Origin: Telluria aromaticivorans
GTDB lineage: Bacteria > Pseudomonadota > Gammaproteobacteria > Burkholderiales > Burkholderiaceae_D
DNA length: 64,000 nucleotides
Reading direction: 5' to 3'
Assembly (NCBI RefSeq): GCF_013003915.1
Contig: NZ_JABAIV010000002.1
Location: 1 to 64,000, forward strand
The translations under genes and the position numbers were made by a program. Numbering within the stretch: the first letter of the stretch is position 1; each line of letters begins with the position of its first letter. Of this stretch, positions 1 through 8,827 are shown one piece after another. Under the pieces are notes generated by a model, which did not search any database, was not told the origin of the DNA, and was given only the letters and a program-made list of their open reading frames with translations.

Positions 1-628
1 GCCAGGAAGCTAGCCCCACTAGCGCATATCGGAAACCTAAAGACGAGCTAGCTCAGCTTCAGCAGGTATAGTTTGTACTTAAATTCGGAAAGCTTATGTA
101 CAAGCCCGCCGATCTCACTCTTGCCAGAGAGTTTTTCAACACAATAGGCCGATTGCGGACAGTCGGGACGAGCAAGTGTATGAGGATGCGGGTGCAGGAG
201 CAAGACCTGGGTTTGTGAACCGTGTTTCGCCTAGCCCACTACCGCTGACCACTCTTGAACGAACGCCGGCCCGGAGTCCCCCTGGAGGCGCTCCTCGCCC
301 TTCAACAGTATCTTGTTTCCGTGCATGGTGATAAGCCGTGCTTCGAACAGCTGGGGAAAAGGGAGCCAGGGTCAGGTCTGACTTTAGACACGGCCTCAAC
401 GGAGTGGCTGTTCGCATCCATAAACGCGCAAGTTGTCGGAATCATCAAAATAGCGATAGAGCGCAGCCGACGCTTGGACATGATCGCTGACCTTGTATTC
501 AGATGTCAGACCCGACCCTATCCCTCAGGAGCGCCCAGATTTGATCTGTCTGAAGCTGGCCGTTGACCCTTGCCAACTTATCTTAACCCAGCAGCCTAAA
601 AATGACCTCCTTACATTGAGGAGGCATC
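1..628. other. Gene-poor stretch with no supported gene
   Basis: No reading frame here has a recognisable product or a convincing ribosome binding site until the GAGGAGG just before position 629. Two imperfect inverted copies of a GTCAGAC-CTGACCC-like word lie near 366-384 and 507-524, about 120 bp apart. That could be the trace of a small palindromic element. On the minus strand around 415-510 a short frame reads ALYRYFDDSDNL, faintly like a GIY-YIG nuclease start, but it is too short to call. I read the stretch as decayed accessory DNA. Confidence 0.4.
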
Positions 629-1054
629 ATGGGATACTTCATCTATCGCGGGGATGTGGAACACTTGGAAGGGCGTGAGCCCTTCCGTGACGGCGAGTGC
701 GTGACTCTGGTACAGGAGACGACGAGGGTTGGACACCAGCCATTGGCGTCCTGGTCCACGCGTTGTCGACTTGAGCTACCTCAATCCGCGCACCGTGATC
801 GCCAACTTCGTTTTCGACCGCAACGGAAGAGCACGATTCCCGAACAAGCATGGCTATCACGCAGCGCTATTCATGGGCTTTGGTGGGCGCAGCGTTTCGA
901 CCGGGAAGGTAATGCGCATTCAGGTATGGATCAACGGGTAGGCCGGAAAGTTGGACAGCGGCCCATATTCGCGCTCGGCAAAAGTCATGCCGAGGGGAGT
1001 GCCTCTAAGGATGCAGATAATGCCGATCAATTCTATGTTGTAGTTCACGAATGA
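629..1054 (+). pseudogene. Frameshifted BPSL0067-family (NlpC/P60-like) amidase
   Basis: The family is a small cysteine amidase resembling peptidoglycan-cleaving NlpC/P60 or CHAP enzymes. The pieces are all visible but lie in different frames. Frame A from 629 gives the start and the cysteine motif GECVTLVQ. From about 725 the match moves to another frame (SHWRPGPRVVD, VIANFVFDRNG, and the histidine motif KHGYHAALFMGF). That frame meets a TAG at 939-941. From about 955 the match returns to frame A with QRPIFALG and the typical end DADNADQFYVVV. A strong GAGGAGG site precedes the ATG. Its last codons overlap the next gene by ATGA. Two frame changes plus a stop codon mean no full-length enzyme can be made, unless these are sequence errors. 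The family assignment is from memory of its motifs. Confidence 0.7.
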
Positions 1055-1383
1055 AGACGGCGATCCTGACGATTGCCTTGGCCGCAAGCACAGCGCATGC
1101 CGACCTTGTCGAGTGCCCAGCAACGCAACAAGGTGCACGCCTGACAAACGCAGGCGTGTATATGCGGGAGGAAAAAGTCGAGCTGATGGGCGCCCCCAGG
1201 AGGGTGCCCGGCGGGATAGACGCAGACTTCGGCTTCACCCGCGACGACGTAAAGTGGCTCGCATGCAAGTATGAGGCTGCGACAGTGCGCTGGTACCGGC
1301 TCAGTGCGAAGGCAACGCGGTGCGATCTTAAAAAGCGCGGGGACGCCGGTGGGAAGGTAACGGCCACGGTGCTATGCAAGTGA
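1051..1383 (+). CDS. Small secreted STY0301-family protein
   Basis: A 110-residue protein with a signal peptide (MKTAILTIALAASTAHA) and a mature part of about 93 residues. The mature part has cysteines near CPATQQG, CKYEA, CDLKK and the C-terminal CK, a pattern I associate with the STY0301 family. Its ATG overlaps the stop of the upstream amidase frame as ATGA, so the two were translationally coupled. Periplasmic location plus coupling to a cell-wall amidase suggests an immunity protein that blocks the enzyme in the periplasm. That role is inference. Unlike its partner, this gene is intact. Confidence 0.6.
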   Translation: MKTAILTIALAASTAHADLVECPATQQGARLTNAGVYMREEKVELMGAPRRVPGGIDADFGFTRDDVKWLACKYEAATVRWYRLSAKATRCDLKKRGDAGGKVTATVLCK

Positions 1384-1496
1384 GCTGGACGCTCACGTAG
1401 CCGGCCAGAACTTATCGAGCTGCCGCTGCAGGAGCGGGCGCCGATATCTCCGTCCGACCACAAGTGGAACTTGAAACGAGCCGGCGCGCTCGTTTC

Positions 1497-1531
1497 GCCA
1501 TCTGACGTCCTGCAATGGGACGTCAGATGGC
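1497..1531. terminator. Perfect 14-bp hairpin, possible terminator
   Basis: The arms GCCATCTGACGTCC and GGACGTCAGATGGC pair perfectly around a 7-base loop. A weak TTTC follows. The hairpin lies about 110 bp past the STY0301 gene and before mutS. It may end the upstream transcript, but the T tract is short. Confidence 0.4.
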
Positions 1532-1646
1532 TTTCACAGCTAAGCCACATATGCTGGCATAGATATCAATCATCTCAGCGACGCGATCGCGGTAAAATGA
1601 CAAGTCCTGGCTTTGCACCCCGCCCTGCCGCACGACCATCGAAGAA

Positions 1647-4313
1647 ATGACCACCGTTCCAGCTGAAATCAACGCCGCCGCCCTCAAGAACAGCACCGCG
1701 GAAAAGCTCACACCGATGATGCAGCAATACATGCGCATCAAAGCCGATTACCCGACCATGCTGGTGTTCTACCGCATGGGGGATTTCTACGAGCTGTTCC
1801 TCGAAGACGCCGAGAAGGCGTCACGCGTCCTAGGCATTACGCTGACCGCGCGCGGTTCCATGAACGGCAGCCCGATCAAGATGGCGGGCGTGCCCTTCCA
1901 CTCGCTCGACGGCTATCTGGCCAAGCTGGTCAAGCTGGGCGAATCCTGTGCGATCTGCGAGCAGATCGGCGACCCGGCGCTCGCCAAGGGCCCGGTCGAG
2001 CGCAAGGTGGTGCGCGTGGTCACCCCGGGCACCCTGACCGACAGCGACCTGCTGCCGGAAAAAGCCGATCGCCCGCTGCTGGCGATGTGCATGCACAGCC
2101 AGCGCAAGACCGTCACGGTCGGCATGGCCTGGCTGTCGCTCGCGAGCGGCAACCTGCGCCTGATGGAATTCTCGGGTGATGCGCGTGTGGTCGAAGCGCG
2201 CCTGGCGCATGAACTCGAACGCATCGCGCCGGCCGAGATCCTGCGCGCAGACTGCGCCGACATGTTCGAATCCGAACCGGTGGCGCACACCCAGCGCATG
2301 CCGGAATGGCATTTCGATGTATTGAAGGGCCACCAGTCGCTGCTCGACCAGCTGGGCGTGGCCACCCTTACCGGCTTCGGCGCGGACGGCCTGGGCGCCG
2401 CCTTTGGCGCGGCCGGCGCGCTGCTGCGCTATGCGCAGTCGACGCAAGGGCGCGGCCTGCAGCACGTGAACAGCCTGGCCTGCGAACTCGAAAACGAATA
2501 CATCGGCCTGGACGCTGCCACGCGCCGCAACCTGGAACTGACCGAGACCATCCGCGGCCAGGAAGCGCCGACCCTGTTCTCGCTGCTGGACGGCTGCCGC
2601 ACCGCGATGGGCTCGCGCCTGCTGCGCCACTGGCTGCACCATGCAAAGCGTAACCAACGGGTGGCGCGCTCGCGCCACGAAGCGATCGAGGCGCTGGCCC
2701 AGCTTGACGCTACCGGCTCGCTCTCAAGCACGCTGGCGAATGTGCCGGACATCGAACGCATCACCACGCGCATCGCCCTGCTGTCGGCGCGTCCGCGCGA
2801 TTTGTCTTGCCTGCGCGACGGCCTGAAGCAACTGCCGGCCCTGCGCCAGCAGGTCGCGCGCTGCTTCATCCCGGGCCCTACCAGCCTGCTGGGCGAGATC
2901 CACGAACTGCTGGCCACGCCGGAGGCCTGCGTGGACCTCCTGACGCGCGCGGTGATGGAAGAACCGAGCACGATGGTACGCGACGGCGGGGTGTTCGCGC
3001 GCGGCTTCGACGCCGAACTCGATGAGCTGCGCGCGCTGTCCGAGAACGCCGGCCAGTTCCTGGTCGACCTGGAAACGCGCGAGCGCGCCCGCACCGGCAT
3101 CAGCAACCTGCGCGTCGAATACAATCGGGTACACGGCTTCTACATCGAAGTCACCAACGGCCAGACCGACAAGGTGCCGGACGACTACCGCCGCCGCCAG
3201 ACGCTCAAGAACGCCGAGCGCTACATCACGCCGGAACTCAAGGCCTTCGAAGACAAGGCGCTGTCGGCGCAGGACCGCGCGCTGGCGCGCGAGAAGATGC
3301 TGTACGACCAGCTCCTGGCCGACCTGGCACCCTTCATCGGCTGCCTGCAGTCGATCGCGAATGGGCTGGCGCAGCTCGATACCCTGGTGGCGCTGACCAG
3401 CCACGCGGTGCGCAACAACTGGTGCGCGCCACAGCTGGTGGACGAGCCGTGCTTGAGCATCGTCGAAGGCCGCCACCCAGTGGTGGAAAACCAGATCGAG
3501 CGCTTCATCGCCAACGATTGCCGCTTGTCGAACGACCGCCGCCTGCTCCTGATCACCGGCCCGAACATGGGCGGTAAATCGACCTTCATGCGCCAGGTTG
3601 CCTTGATCACCCTACTCGCCTATGTCGGCAGCTATGTGCCGGCCACCAGTGCCACGATCGGCCCGATCGACCGCATTTTCACCCGCATCGGCGCCAGCGA
3701 CGACCTGGCCAACGGCCGTTCGACCTTCATGGTCGAGATGACCGAATCGGCCGCGATCCTCAATGGCGCTACCGAGAATTCCCTGGTGCTGATGGACGAA
3801 GTCGGCCGCGGCACATCGACCTTCGACGGCCTGGCGCTGGCGTGGGCGATCGCGCGCCACCTGATCGACACCAGCCGCAGCTTCACGCTGTTCGCGACCC
3901 ACTATTTCGAACTGACCCAGCTGCCGGAGACGCATCCGAGCGCGGTCAACGTGCACCTGTCGGCGGTCGAGCACAAGGACAACATCGTGTTCCTGCACGC
4001 GGTGCAGGACGGCCCGGCTTCGCAAAGCTATGGTTTGCAGGTGGCGCAGCTGGCCGGTGTCCCTCCTGCCGTGATCAAGGCCGCGCGCAAGCACCTGGCG
4101 CGCCTCGAATCGCAGGCGCTGGATGCGACACCGCAGCTCGACCTGTTCGCGATCGGGAGCGAGGCGCCGCATGATGAAGTCGATGAGGCTCCAGCGACCG
4201 GCGCAGCCTTCGACGACGGGCTGCGTGATGCCCTTGCCGCGATCGACCCGGATGCCCTCACGCCGCGCGAAGCGCTCGAACGGCTGTACGAGCTGAAACG
4301 GCTCGCCGCCTGA
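1647..4313 (+). CDS. mutS: DNA mismatch repair protein MutS
   Basis: MutS binds mismatches and small loops and recruits MutL in methyl-directed repair. The 888-residue length is usual. The mismatch-wedge motif F-Y-E is at residues 47-49 in RMGDFYELF. The ATPase has Walker A GPNMGGKS at 638-645 and Walker B followed by [12 protein letters not shown] near 717. The signature [11 protein letters not shown] follows. The start at MTTVPAEIN places the mismatch-binding domain at the usual distance from the N-terminus. The last codon overlaps the next gene by one base (TGATG), so the pair is probably co-translated. Confidence 0.97.
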   Translation: MTTVPAEINAAALKNSTAEKLTPMMQQYMRIKADYPTMLVFYRMGDFYELFLEDAEKASRVLGITLTARGSMNGSPIKMAGVPFHSLDGYLAKLVKLGESCAICEQIGDPALAKGPVERKVVRVVTPGTLTDSDLLPEKADRPLLAMCMHSQRKTVTVGMAWLSLASGNLRLMEFSGDARVVEARLAHELERIAPAEILRADCADMFESEPVAHTQRMPEWHFDVLKGHQSLLDQLGVATLTGFGADGLGAAFGAAGALLRYAQSTQGRGLQHVNSLACELENEYIGLDAATRRNLELTETIRGQEAPTLFSLLDGCRTAMGSRLLRHWLHHAKRNQRVARSRHEAIEALAQLDATGSLSSTLANVPDIERITTRIALLSARPRDLSCLRDGLKQLPALRQQVARCFIPGPTSLLGEIHELLATPEACVDLLTRAVMEEPSTMVRDGGVFARGFDAELDELRALSENAGQFLVDLETRERARTGISNLRVEYNRVHGFYIEVTNGQTDKVPDDYRRRQTLKNAERYITPELKAFEDKALSAQDRALAREKMLYDQLLADLAPFIGCLQSIANGLAQLDTLVALTSHAVRNNWCAPQLVDEPCLSIVEGRHPVVENQIERFIANDCRLSNDRRLLLITGPNMGGKSTFMRQVALITLLAYVGSYVPATSATIGPIDRIFTRIGASDDLANGRSTFMVEMTESAAILNGATENSLVLMDEVGRGTSTFDGLALAWAIARHLIDTSRSFTLFATHYFELTQLPETHPSAVNVHLSAVEHKDNIVFLHAVQDGPASQSYGLQVAQLAGVPPAVIKAARKHLARLESQALDATPQLDLFAIGSEAPHDEVDEAPATGAAFDDGLRDALAAIDPDALTPREALERLYELKRLAA

Positions 4314-5293
4314 TGCCGGCGCGCCGTCCCCTCCTCCTTGCTGTGCTGCTTGCGGCCGCCCTTGCCGCAGCGCCGGCCATGTCCGCCGGTGGGCGCGACA
4401 AGAAGAAGGAGAAGGAGAAGGAGAAGGACGAGCAGGCCCACCATTTCGCCGTGGTCGGCCACCGCGCCGCGATCGACGGCGAGGCGGCGCTGAAGGAAGT
4501 GCTGGATAATGCGAAGGACGAAGACCTTGCCTTCCTGGTCGTCACCGGCATCAAAGGTCCGCAGGAGCCCTGCGGCGACCGCGTATTCCAGAAACGGCGC
4601 GATTTGTTCGACAAGGCCAGCCGGCCGGTCATCGTCTCACTCACCGGCAGCGACTGGACCGGATGCCGCAACTCGCTGGGGCGCACCAATGCCATCGAGC
4701 GCCTGAACCGCCTGCGCGAACTGTTCTACGGCGAGCCGGAATCGCTCGGCAAGGAAAGGCTGCCGCTAACGCGCCTGTCGAGCAGCCCGCGCTTTCGCAG
4801 CTATGCCGAGAACACGCACTGGCAGGTCGACAAGGTGCTGTATGCCACCATCAACCTGCCGGCGGCGAACAACCACTACTTGCCGGCGGCGGGGCGCAAC
4901 AGCGAATACGAAGACCGGGCGGTGGCCAACCGCTTCTGGCTGAACCGCCTGTTCGCGATCGCGAAGCAGGACAAGGTGCATGCGGTGGTGCTGTTCTCGG
5001 AGGGGAACATGCTGCCGCTGCTGCAGCCGGCCAATGGCCTGCGCGCCCTGCTGCAGCGCGCACCCTCCGGGCATGACGGGTTTGCGGACACGCGCCGCCA
5101 GGTGCAGATGCATGCAGCGAAGTTCAAGGGACAGGTGCTGCTGGTCGACAGCGCCGGGCTGCCAAAGGATGCGAAGCCGGCGATCGAGTGGCGCGGCAAT
5201 GTGGGGCATTTGTCCGTCGGGGCGCACGCAGTGGAAGTGCGGGTGGCGGATGAGGGGAAGAATGTGTTCAGCCTTGGTGAAGGGCTGCGCTGA
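4313..5293 (+). CDS. Secreted protein of unknown function, coupled to mutS
   Basis: A 326-residue protein with a cleavable-looking signal peptide (residues 1-25, ending PAMSAGG), then a highly charged KKKEKEKEKDE stretch. The rest resembles secreted proteins sometimes labelled calcineurin-like phosphoesterases (FAVVGHRAAIDGE, VVTGIKG, VVLFSEGNM). The full set of metallophosphatase metal ligands is not evident, so I do not assign catalysis. It starts inside the mutS stop codon, which makes it the second gene of the mutS transcript. A repair link is not implied. Confidence 0.65.
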   Translation: MPARRPLLLAVLLAAALAAAPAMSAGGRDKKKEKEKEKDEQAHHFAVVGHRAAIDGEAALKEVLDNAKDEDLAFLVVTGIKGPQEPCGDRVFQKRRDLFDKASRPVIVSLTGSDWTGCRNSLGRTNAIERLNRLRELFYGEPESLGKERLPLTRLSSSPRFRSYAENTHWQVDKVLYATINLPAANNHYLPAAGRNSEYEDRAVANRFWLNRLFAIAKQDKVHAVVLFSEGNMLPLLQPANGLRALLQRAPSGHDGFADTRRQVQMHAAKFKGQVLLVDSAGLPKDAKPAIEWRGNVGHLSVGAHAVEVRVADEGKNVFSLGEGLR

Positions 5294-5390
5294 TCAGCGT
5301 TTTCAGCTGCTCAACAAACTTGGGTCCCGGCCTGCGAGGCGATGACGTATCAAGGGCCAGTGGCCCAATGCCAGTCAATTAGTCTGAACC

Positions 5391-5547
5391 GTAGGGTGGG
5401 CGGCTTGTAATCTGGTCCACCGGACCAGATTACCCCACGCGGTGATAGTTGCAATATGAGCCGGCGCACGGGCTGCAGCACCGTAGTTTGAACGCGTGGG
5501 CAAGGTAATTCAGGGCAATGCCCTGAATTACAAATTGCCCACCCTAC
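5391..5547 (+). repeat. Twin-hairpin intergenic element, copy A (L-R)
   Basis: It starts GTAGGGTGGGC and ends GCCCACCCTAC. The left hairpin tip is TAATCTGGTCC-acc-GGACCAGATTA (5408-5432). The right tip is TAATTCAGGGC-aat-GCCCTGAATTA (5506-5530). Between them are the L core CGCGGTGATAG and the R core TTTGAACGCG. At 157 bp it is the longest of the seven copies. It lies between the convergent 4313-5293 gene and slyD. Confidence 0.85.
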
Positions 5548-5600
5548 CAGTAACCGGCGGCTCTTAAGTGATCGGCATTAGGGCCAGTGGCCTCAAAACC

Positions 5601-5625
5601 GTCATCCCCGCGCAGGCGGGGACCC
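5601..5625. repeat. Short palindromic repeat (GTCATCCCCG type)
   Basis: The sequence GTCATCCCCG, a six-base loop region and CGGGGACCC form a short hairpin of a type common between betaproteobacterial genes. A second relative is at 16438-16465. It lies downstream of slyD, whose transcript would run into it. Confidence 0.5.
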
Positions 5626-5673
5626 AATTTACACGCATACCCGCGGCGTCACAAAGCCGCAGGCGCAGACAAA

Positions 5674-6210
5674 TTACTGCAGCGGCTGGCTACGGAAATG
5701 GTCGCCTTCGTCGCTGTCGTCCATCTCTTCATGATGGTGGCCATGCGCGCCATGCACGTGGCCGTGGGCGATTTCTTCGTCCGATGCGGCGCGCACTTCG
5801 ACTACTTCGAGTTCGAAGCGCAGTGCCATGCCGGCCAGCGGGTGGTTGCCGTCGAGGACGACCTTGTCGTCGGCGATGTCGGTCACGGTGAAGATGGTCG
5901 GTTCTTCGTCCTCGCCATCTGCCACGCCTTCGAACTGCATGCCGACTTCGAGCGGCTCAGGCAGGCGCTTGCGGTCTTCGACCTTTACCAGGGCAGGATC
6001 GTAGTCGCCGAATGCGTCGTCCGGCTCGACCTGGATCGTCGACGAATAGCCAGCTTCCTTGCCGTCGAGTTCTTCTTCGATCTTGGGCAGCGTGTTCTCG
6101 TAGCCGCCGTGCAGGTAGACCATTGGCTGGGAACCTTCTTCGATCAGGTTGTTCTGGGCGTCCGACAGCTTGTAGTTCACCGTCACGACCGTATTCTTGG
6201 CAATCTTCAT
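5674..6210 (-). CDS. slyD: FKBP-type peptidyl-prolyl isomerase SlyD
   Basis: SlyD is a cytosolic prolyl isomerase and chaperone that also binds nickel. The 178-residue protein has the FKBP part (MKIAKNTVVTVNYKLSD, PKIEEELDGKEAG), an inserted IF domain around VEPDDAFGDYDPALV, and a metal-binding C-terminal tail HGHVHGAHGHHH. I chose the inner ATG at 6210 because AAGGA lies eight bases upstream. An ATG five codons earlier overlaps that site and would add a non-conserved MKGIA. The gene is monocistronic and divergent from roxA. Confidence 0.93.
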   Translation of the reverse strand: MKIAKNTVVTVNYKLSDAQNNLIEEGSQPMVYLHGGYENTLPKIEEELDGKEAGYSSTIQVEPDDAFGDYDPALVKVEDRKRLPEPLEVGMQFEGVADGEDEEPTIFTVTDIADDKVVLDGNHPLAGMALRFELEVVEVRAASDEEIAHGHVHGAHGHHHEEMDDSDEGDHFRSQPLQ

Positions 6211-6288
6211 CGCGATTCCTTTCATTGTAAGGCTAGGATTATAACCTTTGCCCGGGCGTCGCCTCGGTCTGGCTGGTTATAATGACGC

Positions 6289-7410
6289 ATGAAAAAATTA
6301 CAGCTCCTAGGGAATATCACTCCCGCCCAGTTCCTGCGCGACTACTGGCACAAGAAGCCGCTGCTGATCCGCCAGGCCATCCCCGGCTTCAAGCCGCTGC
6401 TCAAATTCGAGAAACTGGCCGAGCTCGCGCGCGAGAATTACGTCGAGTCGCGCCTGGTCACGCAACGCGACGGCCAGTGGAACATGCAGCACGGTCCCCT
6501 CACCGAACTGCCGGCGCGCACCGAACGCGAATGGACCATGCTGGTCCAGGGCGCCAACCTCTACGACGAACGGGCCGAAGAACTGCTGCGCCAGTTCCGC
6601 TTCATCCCTGACGCCCGCCTCGACGACCTGATGATCAGCTACGCCACCGATGGCGCCGGCGTCGGCCCGCACTTCGATTCCTATGACGTGTTCCTGCTGC
6701 AGGCGCACGGCAAGCGGCGCTGGCGCATCAGCGCCCAGCAAAACCTGGACCTGGTCGAGGGCCTGCCGCTGAAGATCCTCGCCAACTTCGAGGCCGACGA
6801 AGAATACGTGCTGGAGCCAGGCGACATGCTCTACCTGCCGCCGCACTACGCGCACGACGGCATCGCCGAAGGTGAATGCATGACCTATTCGATCGGCTTC
6901 CGTTCGCCGGGCTACCAGGAAATCGGCGAAGCTTTCCTGCAGTTCATGGCCGACTCGATCGACCTGCCGGGCCGCTATGCCGATCCGGACCTGCAGCCGG
7001 CGAAAAATCCGGCCGAGATCCCGCGCGAGATGCTGTCGACCGTCCTCGAGGAACTGAACAAGGTACGCTGGGACGAAGAAGACGTCGCGATCTTCCTGGG
7101 CGAATACCTGTCCGAGCCGAAGCACAACGTGTTCTTCACCGCCCCGGCCAAGCCGCTAGTGGTCGGCCGCTTCATGGAACAGGCCGCGAAGAAGGGCTTG
7201 AAACTGTCGAGCAAGACCCTGATGCTCTACCGCGGCAAGAACGTCTTCATCAATGGCGAGTCGTTCGCCGTGGGCCGTGCCGACAAGGCCGTGCTGGACG
7301 TCCTGGCCAACGAGCGCCGGCTGGCCGGCGCTCAGCTCGAAGGCGCCACCGACGATGTGCTCGAAGCGCTGTACACCTGGTACCAGGACGGCTGGGTCGA
7401 GCTGGGCTAA
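6289..7410 (+). CDS. roxA: Cupin/JmjC-type ribosomal protein oxygenase (RoxA/YcfD family)
   Basis: This 2-oxoglutarate and iron-dependent oxygenase family hydroxylates an arginine of ribosomal protein L16. The 373-residue protein has the iron motif H128-x-D130 in GVGPHFDSYDVF and the distal histidine in LYLPPHYAHDG (H186 or H189). It also has the conserved opening FLRDYWHKKPLLIRQA. The C-terminal 130 residues match the winged-helix part of the family. The next gene follows after 19 bp and is probably co-transcribed. Confidence 0.9.
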   Translation: MKKLQLLGNITPAQFLRDYWHKKPLLIRQAIPGFKPLLKFEKLAELARENYVESRLVTQRDGQWNMQHGPLTELPARTEREWTMLVQGANLYDERAEELLRQFRFIPDARLDDLMISYATDGAGVGPHFDSYDVFLLQAHGKRRWRISAQQNLDLVEGLPLKILANFEADEEYVLEPGDMLYLPPHYAHDGIAEGECMTYSIGFRSPGYQEIGEAFLQFMADSIDLPGRYADPDLQPAKNPAEIPREMLSTVLEELNKVRWDEEDVAIFLGEYLSEPKHNVFFTAPAKPLVVGRFMEQAAKKGLKLSSKTLMLYRGKNVFINGESFAVGRADKAVLDVLANERRLAGAQLEGATDDVLEALYTWYQDGWVELG

Positions 7411-7429
7411 GAAAATCCCCGGAGGAACC

Positions 7430-7918
7430 ATGCAGGAAGCACGTACGCTGCGTTTCGATACCCGCGCCGAGTTCGACGCGCAGTGGCGCGCCTGCCTGGC
7501 GGCTGCGCGCATGCGCCTGGACCTGTTCGATCCGGACTTCGAGGTTTTTTCGTTGGGGTCGAGCGAGGCCGATGCGGCACTGCGCGCCTTCTTCGCGCGT
7601 GGCGGCGTGCTGCGCCTCGCGATGCACTCGCCTGCGCACATCGAGCGCCACTATGCGCGTTTCCTCCGCCTGCTACGCGATTTCAGCCACCGCGCCGAAT
7701 GCCGGGTTACGCCAAGGGCGCTGCACAACCTGACAGATTCGTTCTGCATCGCGGACGACCTGCATGTCGTGCGGCGTTTTCATAGCGACCACATGCGTGG
7801 CGAGGCCGCTTTCGACGCACTCGGGGCAGTCGACCTGCCGCGCCATCGTTTTGATGCAATCTGGGACGAATCTCGTAGCACATTGCAGTCAACCAAAACG
7901 GGTCTCCAGGCGTTATAA
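7430..7918 (+). CDS. Conserved protein of unknown function downstream of roxA
   Basis: A 162-residue soluble protein. GGAGGA ends six bases before the ATG and sets the start. The sequence (RLDLFDPDFEVF, FFARGGVLRLAMHSP, SFCIADDLHVVRRFHSD) resembles a small domain otherwise found fused to GNAT acetyltransferases (possibly DUF7931). It is also reminiscent of half a phospholipase D fold, but the HKD motif is absent. It is probably in one operon with roxA. No function is assigned. Confidence 0.75.
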   Translation: MQEARTLRFDTRAEFDAQWRACLAAARMRLDLFDPDFEVFSLGSSEADAALRAFFARGGVLRLAMHSPAHIERHYARFLRLLRDFSHRAECRVTPRALHNLTDSFCIADDLHVVRRFHSDHMRGEAAFDALGAVDLPRHRFDAIWDESRSTLQSTKTGLQAL

Positions 7919-8016
7919 GGCAGTTATCAGTAGTCGCTGGGCTTGCCGGTTGCAACTTGTAACAATATGAAGCTTATTAAAGCGCAAAATACTTTCGCCA
8001 GAGCATGAGTTCGCTA

Positions 8017-8043
8017 TTGCGATTAAGTAAATTTGGCTATAAT
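8017..8043 (+). promoter_or_regulatory. Likely sigma-70 promoter of the alanine-rich lipoprotein
   Basis: A perfect TATAAT at 8038-8043 has TTGCGA 15 bp upstream (8017-8022). Transcription from here would give a leader of about 130 bases before the lipoprotein ATG. The leader contains the palindrome at 8116-8135. Confidence 0.5.
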
Positions 8044-8115
8044 ATCGGGTCAGGAAGGTTCCGTTGCCTATCTGGCAGTCTTGCTTTCTATGAAAGCACG
8101 AGAATTCCTCTGAGC

Positions 8116-8135
8116 AATAATTACCGGTAATTATT
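8116..8135. promoter_or_regulatory. Perfect 20-bp palindrome in the lipoprotein leader
   Basis: AATAATTACC is followed directly by its reverse complement GGTAATTATT. It is AT-rich and sits 43 bp upstream of the lipoprotein start in GC-rich surroundings. It could be a regulator site or, in RNA, a structured leader. No regulator can be named. Confidence 0.4.
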
Positions 8136-8178
8136 ATTCAAACAAGCAGTACTTACTTTTGAAATATTAAGGAAAATC

Positions 8179-8454
8179 ATGAAAAAATCCCTGCTGATCG
8201 TTTCCCTGATGGCTGTTGCTCTGGCTGCTTGCAGCAAGAAAGAAGAAGCTGCTCCAGTCGCTCCGGCTGCTGTTGAAGCGCCTGCTGCAACCACCGACAC
8301 CACCGTCGTCGCTCCAGCTGCTACCGACGCAACCGTCGCTGCTCCTGCTGCTGACGCTGCTGCTGCTGCTTCGATGGCCGCTTCGAACGCTGCCGACGCT
8401 GCTGCTGCCGCTTCGAACGCTGCTTCGCAAGCTGCTGACGCTGCAACCAAGTAA
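8179..8454 (+). CDS. Small alanine-rich lipoprotein
   Basis: A 91-residue protein with a lipoprotein signal peptide and lipobox LAAC at residues 15-18, then a KKEE stretch. The rest is almost entirely Ala, Thr, Asp, Ser and Asn, with degenerate repeats of the AADAAAAAS/AASNAA kind. It should be an extended or helical surface tether rather than an enzyme. AAGGA lies six bases upstream of the ATG. A strong terminator follows directly. The codons are strikingly uniform (GCT alanines), unlike the GC-ending neighbours, which suggests high expression. Confidence 0.8.
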   Translation: MKKSLLIVSLMAVALAACSKKEEAAPVAPAAVEAPAATTDTTVVAPAATDATVAAPAADAAAAASMAASNAADAAAAASNAASQAADAATK

Positions 8455-8476
8455 TCAGATTTATCTGGTTAAGAAG

Positions 8477-8502
8477 AACCGGCCTTCGGGCCGGTTTTTT
8501 TA
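8477..8502 (+). terminator. Rho-independent terminator of the lipoprotein gene
   Basis: AACCGGCC, the tetraloop TTCG, GGCCGGTT and then a T run, 22 bp past the stop codon. Confidence 0.9.
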
Positions 8503-8590
8503 CGCCTGGGGGTTTTTGTGGATACCTTAACCGGCTGCTCCAGGGCGGACAAGGAGTAAATGCCGATCACCAAAGATCGGTCGCGTACTC

Positions 8591-8722
8591 GTAGGGTGGG
8601 CAGGGTAATTTCGGGCAATGCCCGGAATTACGCCCGCGCGTTCAACCAAGCGGTAGCACGGACGCGGTGCGGTTTTCCCGCGATACCTATCACCGCGTGG
8701 GCGGGAGACCCGCCCACGCTAC
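8591..8722 (-). repeat. Twin-hairpin intergenic element, copy B (L-R, inverted)
   Basis: It starts GTAGGGTGGGC and ends GCCCACGCTAC, so one terminal base differs. On the minus strand it reads L then R. The L hairpin tip is GGGTCTCCC and the R tip is TAATTCCGGGC-att-GCCCGAAATTA. It lies between the convergent lipoprotein and bamC genes. Confidence 0.85.
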
Positions 8723-8779
8723 GTTTCTCACTAATTGACGGGGTTCTGCAGCAGGTCCAGTTTTCTATATCGGGCGCGT

Positions 8780-8807
8780 AAAAAAACCGGCCACCAGGGC
8801 CGGTTTT
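8780..8807 (-). terminator. Terminator downstream of bamC
   Basis: On the minus strand, AAAACCGGCC pairs with GGCCGGTTTT around a five-base loop and is followed by a T run. It lies about 20 bp past the bamC stop. The arms are symmetrical enough to work on both strands. Confidence 0.8.
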
Positions 8808-8827
8808 CCGTTTCAGCGTGAAGCTGA

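Noticed and set aside
365-527. Inverted GTCAGAC/CTGACCC words as a mobile-element pair
   Set aside because: The match is short and imperfect and there is no gene or further copy in the window to support it.
8560-8781. Short plus-strand open frame over repeat copy B
   Set aside because: It is the translation of an inverted-repeat element and has no conserved product.
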